Positions 9,131 through 16,340 of a stretch of 64,000 nucleotides of DNA are shown here, in pieces (position 1 is the first letter of the stretch; the number at the start of each line of letters is the position of its first letter). The position numbers were made by a program, and so were the translations under genes. Source of the stretch: JBBPZA01 sp038199375 (lineage in GTDB: Bacteria; Actinomycetota; Thermoleophilia; Solirubrobacterales; Solirubrobacteraceae); assembly GCA_038199375.1 (NCBI GenBank), contig JBBPZA010000123.1, forward strand, positions 1-64,000, in the 5' to 3' direction. Under the pieces are notes generated by a model that was not told the origin of the DNA, did no database searches, and worked only from the letters and a program-made list of their open reading frames with translations.

Positions 9131-10033
9131 GTGAGCGTTCCCGATCAGACGGTTCGGCGGCGGCGGACGGCGGTCGAGCCTCTCGTCTCGGCGGTCGAGT
9201 CGGCGAGGGTCCTCGACTGGCCCGGCAAGACCGTCGGCAAGGCCGTGCGCGGGGTGCTGTCGCCCGGGAAGGTCAAGGACGCGCTCAGCGGCACATGGCT
9301 CGGGCACGCGCTGCATCCGCTGCTCACCGACGTCGTGATCGGGTCGTTCCTGAGCGCCACGCTGCTCGACGTCCTCGGCGGCGACGACGACGGCCGGGCG
9401 AGCGAACGGCTCATCGCGGTCGGCATCGCGGCGTACGGGCCGACCGCGCTGACCGGCGTCAGCGACTGGGCCGACACCGAGCCGGCCGACGACGCAGTGC
9501 GCCGGGTCGGCCTCGTGCACGCGGCCTCTAACACGACGGCGCTCTCGCTCTACGTGGCTTCGCTCGCGGCTCGCCGGCGCGGCGATCGAGGCAAGGGGAA
9601 GCTCTTGGCCGCGGGCGGCGCGACGGTGCTCATGGTCGCCGGCTACCTCGGCGGCCACCTGTCCTACTCCCAGGGCGTGGGGCCCGACCAGACGGTCTTC
9701 GACCCGGGGCCCGAGGATTGGACCCCGGCCGCCGACGCCTCCCTGTTGCCCGAGGGTCGGCCGACACGGGTCGTCGTGGAGGAGACCCCGGTGCTCCTCC
9801 TGCGCGACGCCGACCAGTTCTTCGCGATCCACGACCGCTGCTCGCACCGCGGGTGCTCACTGAGCGACGGCACGGTCGAGGGCGACGAGATCGTCTGCGC
9901 CTGTCACGGCTCGCGCTTCGATCGCAGGGACGGCTCGGTCCGGCGCGGTCCGGCCACCGCGCCCCAGCCGGCCTTCCAGGTTCGCGTGAGCGACGGTCGC
10001 CTCGAAGTCCGCCGGCTCGCGCCGGGCTATTAA
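9131..10033 (+). CDS. DUF2231 membrane domain fused to Rieske [2Fe-2S] domain
   Basis: 300 aa. Residues about 55-185 form a DUF2231-type membrane region with several hydrophobic helices (LGHALHPLLTDVVIGSFLSA motif). Residues about 205-300 form a Rieske domain with CSHRGC and CACHGSRFD, i.e. the C-x-H and C-x2-H ligands of a [2Fe-2S] cluster. It would anchor an electron-transfer centre at the membrane; the redox partner is not identifiable from neighbours. Start is GTG 9131. It converges with the mazEF remnant. Confidence 0.85.
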   Translation: MSVPDQTVRRRRTAVEPLVSAVESARVLDWPGKTVGKAVRGVLSPGKVKDALSGTWLGHALHPLLTDVVIGSFLSATLLDVLGGDDDGRASERLIAVGIAAYGPTALTGVSDWADTEPADDAVRRVGLVHAASNTTALSLYVASLAARRRGDRGKGKLLAAGGATVLMVAGYLGGHLSYSQGVGPDQTVFDPGPEDWTPAADASLLPEGRPTRVVVEETPVLLLRDADQFFAIHDRCSHRGCSLSDGTVEGDEIVCACHGSRFDRRDGSVRRGPATAPQPAFQVRVSDGRLEVRRLAPGY

Positions 10034-10089
10034 CCTTCAGGGCCCTCCCACGCTGGCCGCAACGGGGTAGCGTTGACGATCCGCCAACG

Positions 10090-10438
10090 CTACAACTGCA
10101 GGTGCAGGCGGAGGGCCTCGTCCAGTTGGCCCACGATCGGAGCTGGGAGTCGGCCCAGGATCGGCCCGAGTCGCTCCACCGAGACGGACCGAACCTGTTC
10201 GCCTTGCGCCTTGGAGTCGACCCGCAGTCCAGTGAGCTCTGCCGGTAGGAAGACCTGGAAAGGGAACACCCGCGTGACGTTGCTCGTGATGGGGGACCAC
10301 GGTGACCACGCCTCGCCCCAAGCGGACCGCGGTGGCGTTGGCGCGATCGTTGCTGACGACGATCGCAGGTCGGCGTTTGTCCGCTTCGCTGCCGCGCGCC
10401 GGGTCGAGGTCGGCCAGCCGCACCTCACCGCGCCGCAT
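10090..10438 (-). pseudogene. mazF: mazF-type endoribonuclease toxin with a +1 frameshift
   Basis: MazF toxins are small mRNA interferases. The N-terminal half (MRRGEVRLADLDPARG, RRPAIVVSND, GVVTVVP) is in one frame and the C-terminal half (ITSNVTRVFPFQ, GLRVDSKAQGEQVRSVS, QLDEALRLHLQL) in another. The frames join at a G5 run on the + strand (10291-10295), where one base fewer would restore a normal ~115-aa toxin. ATG 10438 overlaps the end of the antitoxin gene by 14 bp, the usual mazEF arrangement. Either a genuine inactivation or a homopolymer sequencing error. Confidence 0.8.
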
Positions 10439-10655
10439 CTGTGAGCCCGTCGCCGACCGTGCCCTCCCATGCATCTCGCTCCCCTGAGGACTCCCAGTCC
10501 TCCCAGGCCGCGGCGTAGTCCTCCTCCAGATCAGCGTGTCGAAGGAGGCGGATGGCGTGCTGAACGGCCGCAGAGCGAGACCGTAGGCCGGACGTGCGGG
10601 CGTACTCATCGAGCAGGGCCACGTCTTCCTCGGATACGCTGACGCTCAGCTTCAT
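10425..10655 (-). CDS. mazE: MazE-type ribbon-helix-helix antitoxin
   Basis: 76 aa. The N-terminus MKLSVSVSEEDVALLDEYA followed by SRSAAVQHAIRLL is a ribbon-helix-helix DNA-binding domain. The acidic, Trp-containing C-terminus (AAWEDWESSGERDAWEGT) is typical of the toxin-wrapping tail. It would neutralise MazF and repress its own operon. It directly precedes and overlaps mazF. An inverted repeat lies just upstream of its start. Confidence 0.85.
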   Translation of the reverse strand: MKLSVSVSEEDVALLDEYARTSGLRSRSAAVQHAIRLLRHADLEEDYAAAWEDWESSGERDAWEGTVGDGLTDAAR

Positions 10656-10663
10656 TCGTCGAA

Positions 10664-10694
10664 TGCTACTCAGGTAGCAACCGCGGTACTACCT
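10664..10694 (-). promoter_or_regulatory. Probable mazEF autoregulatory operator
   Basis: Immediately upstream of the mazE start lie overlapping inverted repeats. AGGTAG (10672-10677) and CTACCT (10689-10694) flank a centre containing ACCGCGGT, and GCTAC (10665-10669) pairs with GTAGC (10674-10678). Ribbon-helix-helix antitoxins normally bind such short repeated palindromes over their own promoter. Binding by MazE is inferred. Confidence 0.5.
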
Positions 10695-10820
10695 GTGACC
10701 TCGGCGGTGGCGGCGCGGTTTCTGACCTGCGGGCTGAGGCGAGGGCTGGGCGAGCTGTTGCCAGCGGGCATCGTCGGGTCCGTAGGCGGTCAGGCAAGAC
10801 AGCGAAACCTCGGGCCCCGC

Positions 10821-11147
10821 CTACGCCACCCAGCGGGCGTCGGCCAGTTCTTCCCTGTACGTGCCGGTCGCGAGAAACGTACGGAGTCGCCGGCCTTCGG
10901 CGAGGGGACGGACCTTGGCGGTAGCCTCGCCCGGGGTCTTGGCCTCGGTCGCGTAGACCTCGCGGTACCCGGGCTCGTCGGGGGCGCGTTCGGGGTCCGT
11001 CGCGAAGACGAGATATCCGCGGCGGGCGGCTCGGCGCTCGTTGGCCTGCTCAAGGCGGTCGCGCTCGGCTTCGAGCTCCTGGGCCCACGAGCCGAGATCG
11101 ATCTGTGTTCCTTGGTCTGAGGTCATCGCGCGTGGCATCGGGATCAT
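10821..11147 (-). CDS. Hypothetical protein
   Basis: Up to 108 aa, soluble, with a predicted helical N-terminal half (WAQELEAERDRLEQANERRA) and a C-terminal region ending in REELADARWVA. No family recognised. Three in-frame ATG codons (11147, 11138, 11126) are possible starts and none has a good ribosome site. It lies between the mazEF remnant and a truncated membrane gene, an apparently accessory patch. Confidence 0.5.
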   Translation of the reverse strand: MIPMPRAMTSDQGTQIDLGSWAQELEAERDRLEQANERRAARRGYLVFATDPERAPDEPGYREVYATEAKTPGEATAKVRPLAEGRRLRTFLATGTYREELADARWVA

Positions 11148-11189
11148 GTTGACAGTACGGGCAGACTGACCGGGAGCTCGCCCCTTACG

Positions 11190-11552
11190 CTATTTTGTCG
11201 CAGTTCCGCTGGCTTCCAGGAACCTTCGTAGCTCGACGGTGTCGACGTCGAACGTGTCGAAGAGCTTCTTCGGGACCTTCTCGTAGACCGGGCGGAACAT
11301 GAGCACGTAGGAGACGCACGAGAGCGCCTCGAAAACGACTGCCGCGGCCAGCCATCCCGGCTTGGCGGACTCGAGTCGGTCGCGTACGTCGCCGAGCCCG
11401 GGCGCGAGCACCACGACGAGCCCGACCGCGGCGAGGGGCGCCACCACGGGCAGGGCGCGCCGGGCCAACCGCCGCGGCTCGAAGTGGCTCGGCACCCGCT
11501 CGCGCGGCGCCGGCCCTACGACGCGGTAGCTCCCGGAGGCCCCCGCGGTCAA
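11190..11552 (-). pseudogene. Truncated flippase-like / LPG-synthase-type membrane protein
   Basis: 120 aa. The segment with RRALPVVAPLAAVGLVVVLA, PGLGDVRDRLESAKPGWLAA and LSCVSYVLMFRPVYEKVP looks like the N-terminus of the lysylphosphatidylglycerol-synthase transmembrane (flippase-like) family, normally over 300 aa with about eight helices. Only the first two helices remain, followed by an unrelated tail and stop. I read it as a decayed remnant; a genuine short membrane protein is the alternative. Confidence 0.5.
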
Positions 11553-11626
11553 GCTGTATTCCGAGCGCCAAGCATGCCGCCCATGCTAGGAGGGCTGTGG
11601 AGCTCGGGTCCTAATCGACCTCGGAG

Positions 11627-12532
11627 TCAGCGGCCCCGTCGGCCCAGCGCGAAGGCGACGATGGCGACGGCGCCCAGCGCCGCGCCCAGCGCCCGCGGGT
11701 CGCGCAGGCGCCCGGCGATGACCGAGCCGGCGATCGAGAGAACCGGAAGCGAGGCCTCCTGCTCCCGCGACTGCCCGCCTCGTGAGGGGGCCGACTCGAC
11801 GAAGCTCGCGTTGACCTGAGGATCGCTCGCGGCAGCCGCCCGCGTTTCGCGAGTCGGTTGTTCGGGCCCGCCCGTCGCGACTGCCTCGGCATCGGGGGTC
11901 GGTTCGGGTTCGCGCGTCGCGTCGGCCGCCGATTCGATGCTCGGCTCGCGCCCGGCAGCCGCCGCCATCGCCCCTTTCTCCTTTTCGCCTTCCCCCGCGG
12001 AGGAGTCGTCGGTTGAGGGCACCGGCGCGCTCGTGACGGACCCGCCGGCCGCGGGTGCGGCTGGAGTCTCGACCGCCGCAGACTTTCCCTCGGAGAGCAT
12101 CGCCGCCAAGTTCTCGGCGAACGTGTCGACGATGCGGGCCGAGACGTCCTGGATGACGCTTCCCCCCATGGCCGCGGCGCGACCGCTCAGCTTGACGTCG
12201 GTGCTGATGTGGCCGTGGGTGCGCGACTCGTCGCCCTCGAGGTGCATCTCGACCTTGGCGTCCGCCGTGCCCTGACCGCGCGCCTCCTTGGCCCGGGTGC
12301 GCATCACCGCGCGGTGCTGCTCGGGATCGCTCTCGACGATCTTGACCTCGCCGCCGTACTTCATCGACATGGGGCCGACCTTGACCTTGATGGCGACCTT
12401 GTAGACGTCTTCGTCCGTGTGCTCGACGACCTCGGCGCCCGGCACGCACGGTGCCACGCGCTCGACGTCGAGGAGCGCCTTGAAGACCTCCTCGATCGGG
12501 GCCTCCACATCGAAGTCGTTCTCGAATTTCAT
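11627..12532 (-). CDS. coxG: CoxG-like SRPBCC-family protein of the CO dehydrogenase cluster
   Basis: 301 aa. Residues 1-150 are the CoxG/SRPBCC domain (MKFENDFDVEAPIEEVFKAL, CVPGAEVVE, GKVKVGP-like core, KLSGRAAAMGGSVIQDVSAR). A long Ala/Pro/Glu-rich linker leads to one C-terminal hydrophobic helix (about 277-297, LGAALGAVAIVAFALG). In Afipia (Oligotropha) CoxG helps attach CO dehydrogenase to the membrane, and the C-terminal anchor here fits that role. It is the last gene of the minus-strand cox cluster. The linker makes it longer than most relatives. Confidence 0.85.
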   Translation of the reverse strand: MKFENDFDVEAPIEEVFKALLDVERVAPCVPGAEVVEHTDEDVYKVAIKVKVGPMSMKYGGEVKIVESDPEQHRAVMRTRAKEARGQGTADAKVEMHLEGDESRTHGHISTDVKLSGRAAAMGGSVIQDVSARIVDTFAENLAAMLSEGKSAAVETPAAPAAGGSVTSAPVPSTDDSSAGEGEKEKGAMAAAAGREPSIESAADATREPEPTPDAEAVATGGPEQPTRETRAAAASDPQVNASFVESAPSRGGQSREQEASLPVLSIAGSVIAGRLRDPRALGAALGAVAIVAFALGRRGR

Positions 12533-12574
12533 GTCTTCTCGCTTTCTCCTACCCGGTCGGTGCAGCGACGCCGC

Positions 12575-13861
12575 TCATGCTCTCTCTACCCCGTGGTCCA
12601 GCGGGACACCCGCTCCGCTGATGGCCTCGACAACTCCGTTCAGCGCGGCGACATCGTGGCCGCTGACCAGCGCATCACAGTGGGGGAGGGCCGCCGCCAT
12701 CCCTCCGGCGAGCGGTGCGAACCCCCGCGCCGCGCTGCGCGGGTTGACCCAGACGATGCGGTGGGCCAGGCGGGCAAGCCGCTCCATCTCGATCCCCAGA
12801 CGCGCGGGGTCGTCGCGCTCCCAGCCGTCGGAGAGGACGACTACCACGGCGCCCCGAGCCAGCCCGCGTCGCCCGAAGCGATCGTTGAAGGCGCCCAGCG
12901 CCGCGCCTATGCGCGTGCCTCCCGACCAGTCCGGCGCCGCCTGCGCCGCTCGCCGGATGGCCACTTCGGGCCGCCCGTCACGTAGCTCGCGGGTGATGCG
13001 CGTCAGCCGCGTGGAAAAGACGAACACCTCGGCGCTCGCGCCGCCCGCCGCCCCCTGCGCCAGCTGCACCAGAGCTCGTGCGTAGGGCTCCATGGAGCCC
13101 GAGACATCGCAGATCAGCACCAGCCGGCGAGGCCGCTCGCGCCGGCGCCGGCGCGTGAGGCGCACCGGGTCGCCCCCGGTGCGCAGGCTGCGGCGCATCG
13201 TCCTGCGCAGGTCTGCCCGTGTGCCTCGGCGGTGGCGCCGCGTCCGGCGCGCCCGGCGCAGCGGCGGCGCCAGGGCGAGCGCCTGACCCAACTCCCGAAC
13301 CCGCTCGACCTCCGCGGCGCTGAGCGCAGCGAGGTCGCGATGGGAGAGCCGCTCCCGGCTGCTCGCCACGGCCAGGATCGCCTCTCGGCCCGCCGGCGTG
13401 CCCCCGGCGCGGTCGGCGGAGGCGAGCGCTTGGAGGAGCGTAGGGGCGCTCTGACCTGCGGCCTCGCGCGGGGGCGGCGGAGGGTCGGTCGCCTCGTGCG
13501 CCGGGCGCCCGGCCCGGGCGGGAGCCGGCGCCCTCGGGTCTCCGCGCGCGTCCGCCGGGTCACGGGCGTCGTCGAAGAGGGCGCGGAAGGTCGCGTCGAA
13601 GGCGGAGAGCTGGTCGCGAGCCGAGAGGAGCGTCACCCGGGCGATCCAGTAGAGCTCCGAACGCCCTCTGGGCGCGGTGAGGGAAAGCGCCTCGGCGAGC
13701 CGAGCGGAGCGCTCGGGCGTGACGGGCACGCCGACGACATGCAACCGCCGCGCGAGGGCGACCGCGAAGCGAGGGAGATCGACAAGCAGCCCGCCTGGGG
13801 TGGCCGCGCGCGTGGCCGCGCCCGCAGCGCTCCACCCGGCGCGACCGGCGCCCTCAGCCAC
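12575..13861 (-). CDS. coxE: CoxE-like von Willebrand factor A protein
   Basis: 428 aa. The C-terminal half is a VWA domain with an intact MIDAS motif (CDVSGSM, Asp252-Ser254-Ser256). The middle is Arg-rich (residues 200-245). In form I CO dehydrogenase biogenesis CoxE acts with the AAA+ protein CoxD to assemble the [CuSMoO2] centre. GTG 13861 overlaps the coxD stop by 8 bp, so translation is coupled. Confidence 0.85.
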   Translation of the reverse strand: MAEGAGRAGWSAAGAATRAATPGGLLVDLPRFAVALARRLHVVGVPVTPERSARLAEALSLTAPRGRSELYWIARVTLLSARDQLSAFDATFRALFDDARDPADARGDPRAPAPARAGRPAHEATDPPPPPREAAGQSAPTLLQALASADRAGGTPAGREAILAVASSRERLSHRDLAALSAAEVERVRELGQALALAPPLRRARRTRRHRRGTRADLRRTMRRSLRTGGDPVRLTRRRRRERPRRLVLICDVSGSMEPYARALVQLAQGAAGGASAEVFVFSTRLTRITRELRDGRPEVAIRRAAQAAPDWSGGTRIGAALGAFNDRFGRRGLARGAVVVVLSDGWERDDPARLGIEMERLARLAHRIVWVNPRSAARGFAPLAGGMAAALPHCDALVSGHDVAALNGVVEAISGAGVPLDHGVERA

Positions 13862-14777
13862 CGCCGGCCTCGACCAGCCAGCCCATGCCGCGCTCGCGCA
13901 CGAGCTCCTGGTCCTCGCGGTACTTCACGATCGAGCCGAGCGTCCGCTCGGCCGCTCCGGCGTCCAGCCGCGTAACTCCGAGGAGCTCGAGCGCGGCGAC
14001 CCAGTCGATCGCCTCGGCGATGCCGGGCGGCTTCTGGAGCTCGCCGCCGCGCAGCCGCTGCACGGCCGCGGAAACCTGGACGGCGAGGGTCTGCGAGCTC
14101 CCGGGCACCCGGCGGCGCACGATCTCGACCTCGCGCTCAGCCGGCGGATAGTCGATCCAGTGGTACATGCAGCGCCGCTTGAGCGCGTCGTGCAGGTCGC
14201 GCGTGCGGTTGGAGGTGAGCACGACCGCGGGCGGATGGGTCGCCCGAATGGTCCCCAGCTCGGGGATCGTCACGCTGGCCTCGGCCAGCAGCTCGAAGAG
14301 GAAGGCCTCGAAGTCGTCGTCGGCCCGGTCGAGCTCGTCGACCAGAAGCACCGCCGGCAGCGGCCCCGGATGGGTGATCGCCCGCAGGAGCGGTCGGTGG
14401 ATGAGGAAGTCCTCCGCGAAGAGCTCCTCCTCGCGAAGCTCGGCGTGGCGGGCCTCGGCGAGGCGGATCCCGAGCAGCTGGCGGGGGTAGTTCCACTCAT
14501 ACAGGGCTTCGGCGGCGTCGATGCCCTCGTAGCACTGCAGGCGGATCAGCGGCGTGTCGAGCACGCGGGCAAGCGCCTTGGCTCCTTCTGTCTTGCCCAC
14601 CCCGGCCTCTCCCTCGAGCAGCAGCGGCTGGGGCAGCCGGACGCTGAGGAACAGCGCGGTCGCCAGGCCGTCGTCGGCCAGGTAATCGACGTCGTCGAGC
14701 CGGGCGCGGAGCGTCTCGATGTCGGGCACGCGCCGGGCCACCTCGGCGCCGGCGCCCGCCCGGGCGGGCGCGGTCAC
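13854..14777 (-). CDS. coxD: CoxD-like MoxR-family AAA+ ATPase
   Basis: 307 aa. Walker A is GEAGVGKT (residues 56-63), with Walker B VLLVDELDRAD and sensor-1 VVLTSNRTRDL. MoxR-type ATPases are chaperones; CoxD is needed for sulfuration and copper insertion into CO dehydrogenase. GTG 14777 overlaps the upstream mocA-like stop as GTGA, and the 3' end overlaps coxE, consistent with one operon. Confidence 0.9.
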   Translation of the reverse strand: MTAPARAGAGAEVARRVPDIETLRARLDDVDYLADDGLATALFLSVRLPQPLLLEGEAGVGKTEGAKALARVLDTPLIRLQCYEGIDAAEALYEWNYPRQLLGIRLAEARHAELREEELFAEDFLIHRPLLRAITHPGPLPAVLLVDELDRADDDFEAFLFELLAEASVTIPELGTIRATHPPAVVLTSNRTRDLHDALKRRCMYHWIDYPPAEREVEIVRRRVPGSSQTLAVQVSAAVQRLRGGELQKPPGIAEAIDWVAALELLGVTRLDAGAAERTLGSIVKYREDQELVRERGMGWLVEAGGG

Positions 14778-15448
14778 GAGCCGCGCGCGCCGCTTGGGGA
14801 GGCAAGGGCCGAGTGAGGGCGGCGCCGGTCGTCGCGCCCTGCGCCGCTGCCTGCTCCGGCGAGCACCGCCTCGTAGTCGGCCCAGGTGTCGACGTCGAGG
14901 GGCACCGGCCCGGGCACGGGCACCTCGACGACGGCCTCGCCGAGCCCGTCCATGAGCCTCCAGACGCCCTTGTCGCCGTGAAGGCGGGAGAGGTCGTCGA
15001 AGAGCGCCGGTCCGAAGGCAAGCGGATGGCCGCGGCCATCGTCGTAGCGGCTGACGGCCATGGGCGCCTCCCCGCGCCCGGCGAGCAGCGCGCTGACGGT
15101 CGCCGCGCTAACGCCGGGCTGGTCGCCGAGCATGAGCACGAGCACCTCGCAGCGTGGGTCGAGCCCCTCGATCGCCGCGGCGATCGAGGAAGAGCAGCCG
15201 CCCCGGTAGTCGCGGGCGACCACGACCTCGGCGCCGGCCAGATCGACCCGCTTGCGCACGTCGTCCTCCGCGCCGCCGAGCGCGACGAGGAACTGGTCGA
15301 ACGAGCACTCGCGTGCGGTCGCGAGGACGTGGTCGAGCAGCGTGACGCCGCGGTAGGCGAGCAGCTGCTTGGGCTGACCGAGCCGCCTGGAGGCGCCCGC
15401 CGCCAGGACCAGCCCCGAGGCGAACGGCCTAGACCGCCGCAGTTGCAT
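14774..15448 (-). CDS. mocA: MocA-like molybdenum cofactor nucleotidyltransferase
   Basis: 224 aa. N-terminal glycine-rich nucleotide-binding loop LAAGASRRLGQPKQLLAYRG and LMLGDQPGV mark the MobA/MocA fold. In this setting it most likely makes molybdopterin cytosine dinucleotide, the cofactor form used by CO dehydrogenases of the xanthine oxidase family. The last ~30 residues are a Gly/Arg/Ser tail. Its start overlaps the preceding xdhC-like gene by 20 bp. Confidence 0.82.
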   Translation of the reverse strand: MQLRRSRPFASGLVLAAGASRRLGQPKQLLAYRGVTLLDHVLATARECSFDQFLVALGGAEDDVRKRVDLAGAEVVVARDYRGGCSSSIAAAIEGLDPRCEVLVLMLGDQPGVSAATVSALLAGRGEAPMAVSRYDDGRGHPLAFGPALFDDLSRLHGDKGVWRLMDGLGEAVVEVPVPGPVPLDVDTWADYEAVLAGAGSGAGRDDRRRPHSALASPSGARGS

Positions 15449-16340
15449 ACCGCGCGGGATCCTGCTCGAACGTTCGCCGGCAGTGGTCGCAGCAGAAGTA
15501 GAACCTTCCCCCCGAGTGCTCGACGTGCGGGGAGAGATCGCTCGCCGCGACGGTCATGCCACAGACGGGGTCGACGGAGGTGGCGGATGGCACGGCATTG
15601 CCGCCCGGGTCGGACGGCACGACCTGGCCGGCGCGCGAGGCCACCAGCTCGGCGAGGATCGACAGGGCGATCTCCTCGGGCGTGCGCGCGCCGATGTCAA
15701 GGCCCGCCGGCGTGCGCAGGCGGTTGAGGCCGTCGGGGGCGAGGTCCAGCGCTTGGACCACGGCGGCGCCGCGCTTGTGGCTGGCCACCAGGCCGACGTA
15801 GGGCACGTCGCTCTCTAGCGCCACCCGCAGGGCGTCCTCCTCCCCGCGCCCGTGCGAGGCGACGATCACCGCCACGTCGTCGACGTGCACCGCCTCCAAG
15901 GCAGCGACGGGCTCGACGTCGAACCCGACGCGGGTTCCGAGCTCGGCGAGCGCCATCGCGATCGGCGTGTCGCCGACCACCACGACGCGCGCGGCGGGCA
16001 GGCGCGGCTCGAGGAAGATCTCCAGGCCCCCGCCGCTGAGGCACGGGTTGGGGACGGTCACCGCGCCCTCGGTCGCCCCCTCCTCGCCGCTGCCCGGCAG
16101 GATCCGCAGCAGGAGCGGCTCGCCGGTCTCGAGCACGCGCAGGCCGTGCAGGCGCACGCTGGCCTCCGCGCACGTGCCGCCGACGAACCCCTCGATGCTC
16201 CCGTCGGCCAGGACCAGCGCCGCGTCGCCAGGGCGCACGCTGGTCGGTCGCTGCGCGCGCACCACGGTCGCCTGCACGAAGGGCACGCGGTCGCCGGCCA
16301 GCGCCCCCGCGCGACGGGCAAGCTCGACGCCCATGCTCAC
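15429..16340 (-). CDS. XdhC/CoxI-family maturation protein with C-terminal YHS domain
   Basis: 303 aa from GTG 16340, which overlaps the coxL stop as GTGA; ATG 16334 is the alternative. The N-terminal XdhC domain (GFVGGTCAEA at 51-60, GSGEEGATEG) and the Rossmann half (VVVVGDTPIAMALAELG, ASHGRGEEDALR, YVGLVASHKR) belong to proteins that sulfurate and deliver molybdenum cofactor. Residues 257-297 are a YHS metal-binding domain (DPVCGM, FYFCCDHC), suggesting bound copper or another soft metal. It sits between coxL and a cofactor nucleotidyltransferase. Confidence 0.87.
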   Translation of the reverse strand: MSMGVELARRAGALAGDRVPFVQATVVRAQRPTSVRPGDAALVLADGSIEGFVGGTCAEASVRLHGLRVLETGEPLLLRILPGSGEEGATEGAVTVPNPCLSGGGLEIFLEPRLPAARVVVVGDTPIAMALAELGTRVGFDVEPVAALEAVHVDDVAVIVASHGRGEEDALRVALESDVPYVGLVASHKRGAAVVQALDLAPDGLNRLRTPAGLDIGARTPEEIALSILAELVASRAGQVVPSDPGGNAVPSATSVDPVCGMTVAASDLSPHVEHSGGRFYFCCDHCRRTFEQDPARYATAAV

